Below, in pieces: positions 18,483 to 29,200 of a stretch of DNA of 40,000 bases. Position 1 is the first letter of the stretch, and every line of letters starts with the position of its first letter. A program made the translations under genes and the position numbers. The stretch comes from Symbiodinium natans. Its lineage: Eukaryota > Sar > Dinophyceae > Suessiales > Symbiodiniaceae. The stretch lies in the NCBI GenBank assembly GCA_905221605.1, contig CAJNDS010000891.1:633288-673287 (forward strand), written 5' to 3'. The notes under the pieces are model-generated. The model saw nothing but the letters and a program-made list of their open reading frames with translations. It was not told the DNA's origin and did no database searches.

Positions 18483-20541
18483 GGTTCAGGGTTCAGGGTT
18501 TAGGGTTTAGGGTTCGGGGGGCTTAGGGTTTAGGGTTCAGGGTGTAGGGTTTAGGGTTTGGGGTGTTTGGTAGCCCTGTAAGCTTGTTATAGTAAAGGGC
18601 ACCCTTTTTGGGGTTGGTTTCTTTGTAAGGGAAACTTGAACAAAAAAGGGAAAAGGGTACCACTGGGCTACCACTAGCCCTAGACCCTAAACCCTAAACC
18701 CTACACCCTGGCTACCAAGGTAGTTGGGAGTCCTAGTGGCCAGCTCCTCCATCTCTCTGAGAGACTCAATGGCGCCCGCCGAGGTCGTCTGCGCCCTTGC
18801 CGTTGGGAGTGTGCAGAGGGTTTAGGGTTTAGGGTTTAGGGCCTATAGGGTTTAGGGACTCTTCAGGAAACTTATAGTCGAGGTCTCAGGGTTGTTGGGT
18901 TGAGGGTTTAGGGAACTTGTAGTTGCAGTGGAGAGTGTAGAGGAACTCTTAAACCCTAAGCCCTAAACCCTAACTAAACCCTAAACCCGAAACTCTAAAA
19001 ACCCGAAACCCTAAACCCACTTATACCAGTTGAGGTCTGAGGGGTTTCTAGGGTTAGGGTTTAACAGTTTGGGTTTAGCGTGATGGTTTTGGGTTTGAGG
19101 GTTTAGAGTTCTTGGGGCGGCTGAGGGTTTAAGAGGGCGGTTGAGAGTTTAGGGTGTAGGGTTCTTAACGGTGCGGGTTGAGGGTCTAGGTGTTAGGGCG
19201 GCTTTGTGGGTTCAGGGTTTGGGGTTGAAAACTTAGGCGATCCGTGTGAAGTGTTTAGCCCTAGACCCCTTAACCCTAAACTTTAAGTTACGGGGCATAC
19301 AAGCAGGTTGCGCTAGACCCAAGAGTAACCTAGGCATAGATAAGGCGCCCTTTGTGGCTTAAAAGGGCCGAAAACGAAAACCCAAACCCTAAAAAAAAAG
19401 GAACAAGGGTCACAGCCCAAAAACCTAATCCCCAGACCCGGACAGCATCCTAGTGTGGGGGGATCCCAGTTGCAGGAGGGCATGCCACCTAGGCTGACTC
19501 GAAAGAGAACTCGTGTTCCGTCTTTTCCGCATACCCAAAAAACACCATAAAAAAAACACCCTGAAACCCTAAACCCTGAAACTCCGAACCCGCAAAAGGC
19601 CCCAACAAAAAGAACTTAGAAACAAAAAAAACCTACTCCGTGGAACTTGAAGCCTGTATAGACGAGTTGAGGGTTTCGGGTTTGTGGTTTATAGGGATTC
19701 AGGGCTTAGTGTCGTACCGTTACGCTTAGGGTATAGGGTACCGAAGTCGGGTCAGGAGCAAACGCGTCAGGCTAGAATCACTGCCCACACGTAAGGACCA
19801 AAGGAACCCTAAAAGTTGGGTCTCATGTACCCTGTACTCCCTTCATTCCTGGTAAGGTCTTTGAAGCATACACCCTTTAAGGGTTCATTTTGTCTTTCAG
19901 GAAGGGGCAGGCTGACTCATCAAGAATTATGCCCTGAGGCCTTTGCCTACAAAACAGAGTTTAGGGTTCAGGGTTTGGTCTAGGACTTAGGGGTAGTTTT
20001 TAACAGGTATGCATCAAACCCCAAACCGTCTTTACCCTTTACCCTAAACCCTAAACCCTAAACCCCTAAACGCTGCACCTCAATCCGCTCTGATACACCC
20101 AAACCCCCAACCCAAGGCCCTATAAACCCTAAACCCTAAACCCTAAACCCTAAACCCTAAACCCTAAACCCTAAACCCTAAACCCTAAACCCTAAACCCT
20201 AAACCCTAAACCCGCAAATAGCTGAAGCCTGAACACTCAGCAGTCCAAAGACATGAGCCTACACCGTATCAAGCCGAAAAAACCCTATACACCCTACAAA
20301 CCACTACAAACCCTAAAAGCTCTGAACCCTATCATCCCTAAACCCTAAACCATACACCCCGAAACCCTAAACCCTAAACCCTAAACCCTAAACCCTAAAC
20401 CCTAAACCCTAAGGCACTAGGTCCTAAACTCTGAACTCTAAACCCCAATCCCTTAACACCCAATAAAACACGGAGCGCCTCTTCGACAAATCAGAGTTGA
20501 GCTTGATTCCAGCTTTGACGGTGATGAGCTCCGATGCCTGC
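18030..20541 (-). CDS. Gene model III: exons of an unknown protein
   Basis: Four predicted exons, 5' to 3': 20472-20541, 19742-19780, 18716-18795, 18030-18108. Only the 19742 to 18716 join fits in phase; the other two joins need missing exons, so this may be parts of more than one gene. The peptides are helical and charged. The gene end is not visible; the last exon ends with a split codon before a telomere-type tract at 18021. Confidence 0.4.
18108..18433 (-). repeat. 67-base tandem repeat, about five copies, containing the exon III-4 acceptor region
   Basis: The landmark AGTGCTAAACATCTG recurs at 18111, 18178, 18245, 18312 and 18379. Each unit holds three TTTAGGG units and a unique part; the leftmost copy abuts the exon. 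Copies differ at few positions, so the expansion is recent. Confidence 0.95.
18568..18676. mobile_element. Family C element copy C2
   Basis: The left end TGGTAGCCCTGT matches the reverse complement of the right end ACTGGGCTACCA, giving about 12-base terminal inverted repeats. The interior contains CCCTTTTTGGGGTTGG and AAAAGGGTACCAC. Confidence 0.6.
18716..18795 (-). CDS. Predicted exon III-3
   Basis: Acceptor ACGGCAAG, donor GTAGCC. One split base and 26 codons beginning AQTTSAGAIESLREMEELAT, strongly coding-like, plus one base. Confidence 0.7.
18796..19741. other. Intronic or intergenic interval
   Basis: Degenerate telomere-like repeats fill 18825-19260, followed by a family B fragment at about 19313-19412 and unremarkable sequence with few repeats. 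Confidence 0.5.
19742..19780 (-). CDS. Predicted micro-exon III-2
   Basis: Acceptor GTGGGCAG, donor GTACCC. One split base, DSSLTRLLLTRL, and two bases completed by the first G of III-3. The island has no telomere-type repeat at its edges. Confidence 0.4.
20125..20211 (-). repeat. CCCTAAA array
   Basis: About 12 pure units in the interval between exons III-2 and III-1. Confidence 0.95.
20472..20541 (-). CDS. Predicted exon III-1
   Basis: Acceptor GTCTGAG, donor GTGTTT. One split base and 23 codons beginning QASELITVKAGIKLNSDLSK, ending flush. Variants of its acceptor region recur at about 20898 and 21068, further upstream in the transcript. Confidence 0.65.
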
Positions 20542-20739
20542 CTCAGACTTCATGCGCTGTGTAGGGGGCCCTAAACCCTAAACCCTAAACCCGAAACCCT
20601 AAACCCTGAACCCTAAACCCCCAGGGTTTGGGGCTCAGAGGGTCTACTTGTCGAGCTTAGGGTTCATTGGGCTATTGGGGCTCTCAAGGGTCTAAGGGTT
20701 GTAAGGGTTCTAAACCCTAAACCTAACACCCTAAACCCA

Positions 20740-20832
20740 CCCTAACACCCTAACACCCTAACACCCTGACACCCTGACACCCTGACACCCTAGCACCCTA
20801 GCACCCTGACACCCTGACACCCTAGCACCCTA
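20740..20832 (-). repeat. ACCCTAAC/ACCCTGAC octamer array
   Basis: About ten 8-base units of a telomere-like variant in which single-base variants are shared by neighbouring units (AAC, then GAC, then AGC), indicating local duplication. Confidence 0.85.
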
Positions 20833-21874
20833 CTCATCAATTCCCTGTGAAGAATCTGTCTAGGTGAAACGAAGAAAACCCTCTCAGACAATAGGGCCTC
20901 AGACTTAGTGCGCCATTGAAGATATTGTTGAAAGGACCCTGAACCCTAAACCCGAAACCCTAAACCCGAAACCCTAAACCCTACACCCGAAACCCTAAAC
21001 CCTAAACCCTAAACCCTAAACCCTAAACTGCAACTTTCGGGTCTAGGGCTCATACCGAAGGGCCCCGGACTTCGTGCGCTTGTTGAAAGGACCCTAAGCC
21101 CGAAGCTTGCCTACTATTTTGGGAGTGATGCCCTATCTTGGGGGGGGGGGATAGAATCTACTTTTTTGGGGGGTTTTAGGGTTTAGGGTTTACAGGTACC
21201 CATACCACATGAGGCCACCGAAAGGGAGTTTTCAAACTTCCCAGTCTGAGCAAAGGAGTTGTAGCCTCCCATACTTGGGGTTCATGGGTACTGAGAACCC
21301 CCATCAATCATAAGTCGACTTACAACCTACTTGCATGACTTCGGGGGCTGATAAGTGCAGCTATAATTGGGGTTACAAGTACCCCTAAACCCTAAACCCT
21401 AAACCCTAAACCCTAAACCCTCAACCCCAAACCCTAAACCCGCATGAGCCTCCAAGTAGAGGAGTAGCGTGTGAGGCACCCTGAAAACCTCTGGTAAGGT
21501 AAGCCTAAGGGTTCTCAAATACCTAAATAAGGAATACTTGGGCCTTATAAAGCGTTTCGTTTACAATTAGGGACTTTGGGGTTTAAGTACATATATAAGT
21601 ATTTATATATATTTATATTATATTAGGAAATATATACATATATATATATATTTTTTTTTGAGAAAGGTACACGGACTCTTAGGGTAAGTGGAGTAAAGAA
21701 CAAAAAAGAGGTCATTCCGGCGGCGGAAAGGTGTAGAGATCCGACAATCAGACACCAAAAAGCGCAAGTGCGGTGGACTGTTTAGGGTTTAGGGTTTAGG
21801 GTTTAGGGTCTAGGGTTTACGGAATCGGGCAGTTGTCGCACGACATCGGAGAAAGGCAACCTATGTTGCTGAAC
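20833..21874. other. Interval between models III and IV
   Basis: It contains telomere-type tracts, two diverged copies of the exon III-1 acceptor region, a family F copy at about 21265-21385 and a family D copy at 21528-21690. The GC-rich island at 21722-21780 is open on the plus strand but has no clear splice sites. Confidence 0.5.
21528..21690. repeat. Family D copy D3 with AT-rich core
   Basis: Left part TACTTGGGCCTTATAAAG and right arm AAGGTACACGGACTCTTAGG match D1. The core (about 21585-21655) is almost entirely TA repeats, unlike D1. Confidence 0.5.
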
Positions 21875-21949
21875 CTATGTAGGGACATACTCGTCAGTTG
21901 CTGCTGTCGTGCCTGGCCCCTTCATAGCCTCAGCTTGCACTTTCAGCCC
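21875..21949 (-). CDS. Predicted terminal exon IV-8 with TAG stop
   Basis: Acceptor AGTTTCAG, then GLKVQAEAMKGPGTTAATDE, a short tail and TAG. The preceding intron would be only 35 bases (21950-21984). Confidence 0.6.
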   Translation of the reverse strand, partial: GLKVQAEAMKGPGTTAATDEYVPT

Positions 21950-23422
21950 CTGAAACTGTCAACATTGTAGCCAGGTGGCTTGACTTGCATGTCATCCAGC
22001 TGCTTCCGGAAAATCTCCAGCTGCGTCTGGTTCAGGGCTTAAGTAACCCTAAACCCTAAACCCTAAACCCCAAACCCAAAATGGAAGGGCTTTGTAAGGC
22101 TTGTACGGGCGCAGGGGTGAGGGTTCAGGGCGTGTTGGGTGCCATCTGGCTGGGGGTTTACGGTGTTAGGGGCTTCTTTCGAGAGGATCCCTGAGCACCA
22201 AACCCCAAACCCCAAACCCTAAACCCCAAACCCTAAACCCCAAACCCTAAAACCTAAACCCCCAAACCCTAAACCCTAATATCCCCTAAATTTAGGGAGG
22301 CTTCTGACCAAGTCCTGCACGGACTCCTTGAATTCTTCCATGGTCTGGGCCACCCAGTCGCGCAGACTATCCTCAAGGGACTCTAGGGGGGGGGGGACCC
22401 TGACAAGGAGAGCATACTTCGACTTGCTGCATTCTTAGGACAGTATGAATACAGTATTCTCCCTCTATCCTAAGGTAACAGGAATACTACGACTCCGAAT
22501 AACAATAGAAGCATGAAGGTAATGAATGAAAGCATGGGCTTTTGACGGTATGAATTTGTGTCAGTGACATCTGATTTACAATCATATGCTTGTCCTTTAA
22601 TCACAACTTGTCTTTGGAACCTTGAGTGTTGATTAGGAATTTCTGTTTCGCTACAAATGATTGCAGGGGTCTTCTTGAATCCATGCGCATTATATATGTA
22701 TCGTGAGCTATATTCCAAGCGCATGCAGGATATTGATTAGGTTTGGGGGGATTGTACGGGGCCCACTTTATTCGTCTTTTTATTGGCGCCTTGATACGCT
22801 AATCGTGAGTATCCAGTTGGACTTTTAATTGGAGTAACGGGCCCACGTAGGGCTTGGGGTATGGGTGTGGGGAGCGCAGGTGATGAATACTAGTATCCCC
22901 CAAATGGACACCCAATATCCATACTCAACAACAACTGCATACCGCCATCAATGACAGAAACGTGAACCCTAGATGAACATGCGGATACAGAATCCGCAAG
23001 GCGTAGAAGGACTGAGGACCAGAACGATTGAGGTCAGTGCCCTGAGCGCAAACGCCTTCTAATCAACCCCTTGACCGGCAAAGTGGTGTTTCAGGGTGTT
23101 CTGAGTTCGCACCCCTAAGCCCAAACCCTAAACCTAAACCCTAAATCCTAAACCCCAAACTCAAAACCCTAAACCCCCAAAAAACATGGCCGCAGAGTCG
23201 AAGAAGGCAAGCCTGGGGTCATCAAGGCCCCATGGCCGGCCTAGGTACCTTTGTAGAGATAACTGGGAGTTAAACCCCTGGATCGCACAACCTTGACATG
23301 CAGGGTTTAGGGTTTAGGGTTTAGGGTTTAGGGTTTAGGGTTTGGGGTTTAGTGTTTAGGGTTTAGGGATCAGGGTTTAGGGATTAGGGTTCCCTTAACG
23401 CTCGTATAGTCAGGAGGGAGGG

Positions 23423-23490
<68 letters not shown>

Positions 23491-25351
23491 GGGGGGGGCT
23501 GATCATGTACCTGTGAGCCAGAATTACACCAACCAATGATAAGCGTGTCATTTATGACAATTGTAACTCGATGCGCTACTCTTAAGAAAAAAAGAAGCGA
23601 GATTCATACGGCAAGCTGAATTTCGGGTTTAGGGTATAGTATAGGGTCTAGGGTTTAGGGATGTTAAGGGTCTAGGGTCTTGTGTGAACTTTGACAGATC
23701 CCCAACGCCACGCCGCTGCCAACGGGAGCCGAGTGTCTGCTGCTTCTTGCGCGGCAGTCGGGCGAGCCTGTCATGATGCTTCATGGGAGAGCTTGCAGGA
23801 TCATTTTTCAGGATTGAGTGGTTAGGGTTTTAGGGTTTGGGGCTTCGGGGTTCTTACCCTAAACCCTAAACCCTAAACCCTAAACCCTAAACCCTAAACC
23901 CTAAACCCTAAAGACATGGGCACACCTAGGGCCAGAAAGGCCTTTCAGGAGTTGACGGGTTTTGAGTATTCTGGCTGCGCGACTTCGTTACATATACATA
24001 TTACACTATCTGGTGCCTGGAATCTAGCAGTGTTCAGCCTTTAGGTTTAGGGTTTAGGGTTTAGGGTTTGGTTAGCCTGTAGGGTTCAACAAGGGCACCT
24101 TTATAAAGGGAACCCAGAACCCGACAAAGGGCAAAGAGTAACACTGGGCTACCAAGATTCACATTCTGGTGGTTCTCTATGGCACTTAAGCCCGACCTGG
24201 GGCTCGATTCAACTCCTGAAAGGCCTTTCTAAACCCTATACCCTAAACCCTAAACCCTATACCCTCAACCCTAAACCCTACAGCCTAAACCCTAAACCCT
24301 AAACCCTAAACCCTAAACCCTAAACCCTAAACCCTAAACCCTAAACCCAAAGCCCTAAACCCTAAACCCTAAACCCTAAACCCTAAACCCTAAACCCTAA
24401 ACCCTAAACCCTAAACCCTAAACCCTAAACCCTAAACCCTAAACCCTAAACCCTAAACCCTAAACCCTACCCTCGCCTCGAAGGATGGCGCTGGCGCCGT
24501 GCCAGTGCGGTCCGCCACCGAAGCGCGGCGAGCCTCGGGAGAGTGGTTGTGGTAGGGTTTAGGGTTTAGGGTTCATTCAGGGTTTAGGGTTTAGGGTTTA
24601 GGGTTCAGGGTTCAGGGTAAAGGGTTTAGGGTTTAGGGTTAGGCTCATGGAGCTAGGTATCTAGGGAACCTTGGGGAAGCTTAGGGAGCCTTTAGGGAAC
24701 AGTGGGGAGCTCTCGGGAACCTTGGGTTACATACCCCCATTGAACCCCCGTCCCTGAGCAACCCTATAAGTTTGTGGTAGAGCTTAAGCTTAGGGTTGAT
24801 GGTAGGTTTTAGGGTTTAGGGTTTAGGGTTTAGGGTTTAGGGTTTAGGGTTTAGGGTTCAGGGCCTCAAAACCCTGCAAACAAACCCTAGCACCGTGCCA
24901 AGAACACAATGACCCTGAGCAAAACTTAAGGAACCCTGAAACCCTAAACAAAGCCTTCCACGAAAAGAAAAGCCCTAAACCCCAAACCCCAAAGTGTGCA
25001 TAAGCAAGCTAGGACCTCTAAAAAGAAACAGCCCTAGATTCTTAGATTCCCCCCCCCCCCAAAGAGTAACCTTGTAATACCCCGAAGAGTAACCTTGTAA
25101 TAAAAGGGCGCCCTTGTTGGTTTCAAGGGGCTTATCAGGGAACCTAAGCCCTAACAAAAAGGCAGTAAGGGTCTACTCTGGGTCCTAGTCCTAAACCCTA
25201 AACCCTAAACCCTAAACCCTAAACCCTAAGCCCTAAACCCTAAACCCTAACAAAAACAGCCCCCACACTCTTCGAAGACATTGCAAGGCGAAGCACTCCC
25301 ACCACGGACCGTGGGGCGCTGTTTGCGGAGGCCGCCGACGCGGGGTGGCCA
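21875..25351 (-). CDS. Gene model IV: unknown protein with coiled-coil-like C-terminus
   Basis: Predicted exons, 5' to 3': 25269-25351, 24471-24533, 23724-23767 (weak), 23186-23240, 22943-23011, 22309-22382, 21985-22020, 21875-21949. The last three join in phase and end at a TAG (21875-21877), giving about 60 residues with heptad-like leucine, glutamate and glutamine spacing followed by a polar tail. Upstream joins are not all consistent, and three islands are open in several frames. No family was recognised. An AT-rich ORF at 22470-22724 lies between two of these exons. Confidence 0.5.
21985..22020 (-). CDS. Predicted micro-exon IV-7
   Basis: Acceptor GACGCAG, donor GTCAAG, 12 codons LEIFRKQLDDMQ, continuing the coiled-coil pattern of IV-6. 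The acceptor could lie a few codons upstream (CCAG or TTAAG). Confidence 0.6.
22309..22382 (-). CDS. Predicted exon IV-6, coiled-coil-like
   Basis: Acceptor CCCTAG directly after an 11-base C run on the coding strand; donor GTCAGA. Two split bases and 24 codons beginning SLEDSLRDWVAQTMEEFKES, flush at the end. Confidence 0.75.
22383..22395 (+). repeat. Poly-G tract at an acceptor
   Basis: Eleven G on the plus strand, which form the pyrimidine run of the exon IV-6 acceptor on the coding strand. Confidence 0.9.
22470..22724 (-). CDS. AT-rich 84-codon ORF with C-terminal membrane segment
   Basis: MRLEYSSRYIYNAHGFKKTP opens the ORF. The last 20 or so residues (LSFITFMLLLLFGVVVFLLP) form a typical single transmembrane helix ending two residues or fewer from the stop. 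Base composition is much more AT-rich than the neighbouring islands and no telomere-type unit is inside. It could be a small tail-anchored protein, an organelle-derived fragment or an element remnant. I do not recognise it. Confidence 0.3.
   Translation of the reverse strand: MRLEYSSRYIYNAHGFKKTPAIICSETEIPNQHSRFQRQVVIKGQAYDCKSDVTDTNSYRQKPMLSFITFMLLLLFGVVVFLLP
22888..22935. repeat. Family H copy
   Basis: TAGTATCCCCCAAATGGACA followed by CCCAATATCCATACTCA matches 11222-11270. Confidence 0.5.
22943..23011 (-). CDS. Predicted exon IV-5, hydrophobic
   Basis: Acceptor GGTCCTCAG, donor GTATGC, 23 codons beginning SFYALRILYPHVHLGFTFLS. It could be part of a membrane segment. Its phase does not join to IV-4 or IV-6, so it may belong to another transcript. 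Confidence 0.4.
23186..23240 (-). CDS. Predicted exon IV-4
   Basis: Acceptor GTACCTAG, donor GTTTTTT. Two split bases, RPWGLDDPRLAFFDSAA, and two bases. Confidence 0.6.
23424..23488 (+). repeat. Poly-G tract of about 65 bases
   Basis: The longest homopolymer in the window, followed by TT and eight more G. It lies in the interval upstream of exon IV-4. Confidence 0.9.
23724..23767 (-). CDS. Possible exon IV-3 in a GC-rich island
   Basis: Acceptor CATGACAG, donor GTTGGC. The island at 23700-23800 is open on both strands; the plus-strand reading (PNATPLPTGAECLLLLARQS) is also attractive, so strand is uncertain. Confidence 0.3.
24069..24155. mobile_element. Family C element copy C3
   Basis: Left end TGGTTAGCCTGT and right end AACACTGGGCTACCA form the family termini. 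The interior is shorter than in C2. Confidence 0.5.
24233..24470 (-). repeat. Longest CCCTAAA array
   Basis: About 33 units with few variants, ending at the donor of exon IV-2. Confidence 0.95.
24471..24533 (-). CDS. Predicted exon IV-2
   Basis: Acceptor TCCCGAG, donor GTAGGG, 63 bases between telomere-type tracts of opposite orientation. Flush frame: ARRASVADRTGTAPAPSFEA. An alternative in phase with IV-1 reads SPRFGGGPHWHGASAILRGE. Confidence 0.55.
25061..25190. mobile_element. Family B element copy B2
   Basis: It begins AAGAGTAACCTTGTAAT, which is tandemly doubled here, and ends GTCTACTCTGGGTCCTAG. The ends are short inverted repeats (CTAGACCCAAGAGTA against TACTCTGGGTCCTAG in copy B4). 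Confidence 0.6.
25269..25351 (-). CDS. Predicted exon IV-1
   Basis: Strong acceptor TTCTTCTGCAG, donor GTGTGG. All three frames are open over 83 bases; the most protein-like reads GHPASAASANSAPRSVVGVL. The frame is unresolved. Confidence 0.55.
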
Positions 25352-26122
25352 CTGCAGAAGAAGGGTGGTGGGTTTCGGATTTGTAGGGCTTAGGGTTTAG
25401 GGTTTAGGGTTTAGGGTTTAGGGTTTAGGGTTTGGGGTTTAGGGTGTAAGGTTTGGGGGTTTAGGGGCTGATTCAGGGCATTTCAGGGTGGTCTAGGGCT
25501 TCTGACGTCAGGGGTATCTAGGGCGTAGGGTGTTTAGGCATTTGAGGCTTTGGGGCAACTAGGGTTCAGGGTATCTAGGGCATTTGAGGCTTAGGGGTAT
25601 TTAGCCTTTCGATTTAAACCGAGGGCTTAGGGCATTTAGGGTATAGGTTCTTGAGGGCTTCGGGCATTTGGGGTATTTGGGGCTTGGAGTATCTAGGATG
25701 TGGGTCTTTAGGGCTTCGGGTACTTGGGTTTCGGGGGTTTAGGTTTAGGGTGGCTTGTCCGGGCCGGGAGCTTAGGCGTTGGGATGCAGTTCTTCTTAGG
25801 GTTTATTTATCCTAAACCCTCAACCCTAAACACCAAGGCCATAGAACATACTAATCTTCTGGCCGCTAAACTCTAAACCCTATAGGTTTAGGGTTTCGGG
25901 TTTATGGTTCAGCGTGCTCATGCCCTCCGCACATCCATCGAGCGACCATGTCCGACGTCTTGTACTGGTCTTGTACCATCCGTACTGCGATGCCATGTGG
26001 GACATCCACATTGGGTCAAATTCCAGGCAATTGCCATGCCGGCGGCGGCTTGCCAACCGCGGAAGAGTGAATTACAGCATTCCAGCGTGGCCTGCCTGGT
26101 CCTGGCAATTTGAGGTTTGGAC
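25352..26122. other. Interval between models IV and V
   Basis: TTTAGGG-type repeats, pure then very degenerate (GGGCATTTAGGGTATTTGGG style), fill 25385-25760. The segment 25905-26105 lacks repeats, is GC-rich and open in several minus-strand frames; it may hold further exons of model V, with no defensible boundaries. Confidence 0.45.
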
Positions 26123-26249
26123 CTTCCTCTGGGCCCGCAACCCCTCCCCCCACGCGGCAGAGTTCCCGAGCTCCTTCTCCAAGTTCTCTACGTCGTGAAG
26201 GTCCCCAGGAAACCCATTCCGGCTCCCAGGATAGCCGCCCATGCACTCG
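26123..26249 (-). CDS. Predicted exon V-9
   Basis: Acceptor GCAAGCAG, donor GTCCAA. One split base and 42 codons including LHDVENLEKELGNSAAWGEG, the longest exon of this model. Another frame gives a hydrophobic stretch (SAWAAILGAGMGFLGTFTT) with a GTAGAG donor inside. Confidence 0.55.
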
Positions 26250-29200
26250 CTGCTTGCAACGTATCCTTTAGAGTTTTTGGGCTTTTAGAGTTTTTGGGTT
26301 TTTAGGGTTTTGTGGGTGTTTAGGGTTTTGTTGGGGGGTTTTAGGGTTTTGGGATTTAGGGCTTTTCGGGTTTAGGGGGTCTTTCTTGGGAAGGACACTG
26401 TTGATGCTTTCCCATGCGGAGCGCGTTTTTAGAAAGGCTTCCTTCTCCATTCACCAAGGAATAAGACAAGGGTGAGCTTGACTACTCCTACTAAATTAGG
26501 GGAACCCGAACAACCCTAAGATCTAAGCCCTCAAATGCGGCTTAGGGTTCAGGACTAACTTAGGGCCCACGGTTTAGTGTTTAGGGTTTAGGGGCGTAGG
26601 GTTTAGGGTTTAGGGACATAGGGCTGCTAACCCTAACCCTAAACTCCTAAACGTCGAACCATCCTCTCGTGGCCTGGGTGCGGAGGGGCGAGGGCCGGTT
26701 GGCTCCACGAGATCTGGCAGCGTCGAGGGATTTCTGAGCTCGGACCTAAACCCTAGACCCTAAACCCTAAACCCTAAACCCGAAACCCGAAACCCGAAAC
26801 CCTAAACCCTAAACCCTACTCTTCTGGGTTCAGGGTCTAGGGCTTTACCCAAAGGCTCCTATGTAGTACCTTTTTGGGGAAGTATACTAGAATCCCCTAT
26901 AGCTAACCCAAAAGGGAACTACGAGCCTTTGGGGAAGCCCTACACTCTGACATGAGCCCTAAACTACCGTGATTTTGAGTCTACTCCGAGCCTGGGCTCA
27001 GGTTTAAGGGTTAAGGGTTTAGGGTTAGGTTTCGGGGCTGTAGAGTCTCTGATGAAGGGCGCACACTTCGGAGGTTGGAACGCTGAGCCCCGCATTTTTA
27101 AAAGGGAACCTCAAGAAGCGAAATGCTCTTTTGAAGCTTCCAGACTCTTCATTTCCGCTTGGGCCTTGACGCCTCTCAAGCCATACTTGGGGGTTCAGGG
27201 TACTCATGACCCCAATCATAACTGTGCTAAACAGCCCCCGAAACCTCTAAGTAGGCTATAAGTAGTTACGAAAACAGGGGACCGCCCCAAGTAGTAGGAT
27301 CCCCTGAAAGGAAGGACCCCAATAAGGTACCACCTGATATCGTAAGCCCCCTTACTTGGAGGTTCAGGGTACTTAGTAACCCATTATAAGTGTAGTTATA
27401 ACCCACATATAAGCCCCTTAAGTGCCCTAATAGGGTTATAACTGGGTTATAGATACAGTCTAAGTACCATGAACCCCCAAGTAGCATTGGGGGTATTGGG
27501 GTCAGAAGTACCCATGAACCTCCAAGTGCCTAAACCCGAAACCCGAAACCCGAAACCCTAAACCCTAAACCCTAACCCTAAACCCTAAACCCTAAACCCT
27601 AAAACCCTAAACCGACAGACAGGGCCTTCATCATCGAAGTGGCCATGCCCAAACGGCTTCCTCGGCGGCACGGGGGGGTCTATCCTAGAGCACCCATGCG
27701 AGGCTGCCCTGAACCCTAAACTAGGGTTGTCCCTGAACCCTAAACCCTAAACCCTAAACCCGAAACCCTAAACCCTAAACCGCCCTAAACCCCTCAACCC
27801 CAAACCCGAACCGGTGTTTAGGTCAGGGTTTTTGGTTTCGGGAATCCTACATGCTCAATCTCCAGACCCCGATCCCTACAACCCACCGAGCCCCTTAAGC
27901 CTTGGCCCTATCTTCCTCCATTCATACAGGGTTTAGGGTTGAGGGTAACTAAGGTTTGGAGTTATAGGGTTTGGGGTAACTAGGTTTTAGAGAGTATACG
28001 GTTCAGGCTCTCTATGATGTTGAGGCCCCGACATACCACTAATTACGTGTGCCTACAGCACCCAAACCCGATGATACTGAGCCTATTCTTTCTGAACCCG
28101 AAGCCCTAAGCCCTAAGCCCTAAACCCTCAACCCCCAAAACCCAAAACCCCCAATCTTCTGAACTTACGTTCCTTGCCATTTCCGGCACCAAAACGGGCG
28201 CATGGTTTGGATCAACTCCCATATCTATCAGAAGCTCCCAAACGCGGAAGGCATCCAACAAATTGCCCAAAGACCAAACCCCAAACCCTAAACCCTAAAC
28301 CCTAAACTTTAACACCCTACACCCTAAACCCTAAACCCTACACCCCAAACCCTAAACCCTACACCCTAAACCCTAAACCCTACACCCCAAACCCTAAACC
28401 CTAAACCCTAAACCCCTGCGGGGACCCCAAGGAGGCACCCGAAGACCATGCCAGGTAAAGGCTTCTTGGTCTCTTTCAAAACGAACTCACCAGGGCTTGG
28501 GGTTTAGGGTTTAGGGTTTAGGGTTTAGGGTTTAGGGTTTAGGGTTTAGGGTTTAGGGTTTAGGGTTTAGGGTTTAGGGCTTAGGGCTTAGGGCTTAGGG
28601 CTTAGGGATTAGGGTTTGGGGCCCCTGGGCGTTTAGACTGTTTAGGGTTTAATATGGGAGTTAGGGTGTTGTCATGTGGTCAGTTCTCTCTCAAAAAGGG
28701 ACCCTAATTTAGAGAAGTGACCATGTAGGGTGTAGGGGGGGAGGGGGGTGATCCTGATGCGATGGTCTTGAGTTGCAGTAAACCCTAAACCCTAATCCCT
28801 GTGAACCCTAAAACCTAATACCCTAATACCCTAAAACCTGAACCCAAACCCTAAACCCCCTAAACCCCCTAAACCCCCTAAACCCCCTAAACCCCCTAGA
28901 CCCCCTAAACCCCCTAAACCCCCTAAACCCCCTAAACCCCCTAACCCCCCTAAACCCCTAAACCCCCTAAACCCCCTAAACCCCCCTAAACCCCTAACCC
29001 CTAAACCCCCTAAACCCCCTAAACCCCCTAAACCCCCTAAACCCCCTAAACCCCAAACCCTAAACCCTAAACCCTCGATGCCGCCAAGACTCGCCGAGTT
29101 CTCAGCGCTAGTGGAGCCCTTCAGCCAGTTCATGGCGCCCAGGTGAGCCGAAAGAAACTCGCAAAGTTGGGTTTTGCAGCGGGCCGATGGCTTGCAGGAC

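Noticed and set aside
28831-29133. 100-codon glycine-leucine repeat protein
   Set aside because: It is the translation of the CCCCCTAAA nonamer array; only the exon portion at 29073-29190 looks genuine, and that is used in the same strand.
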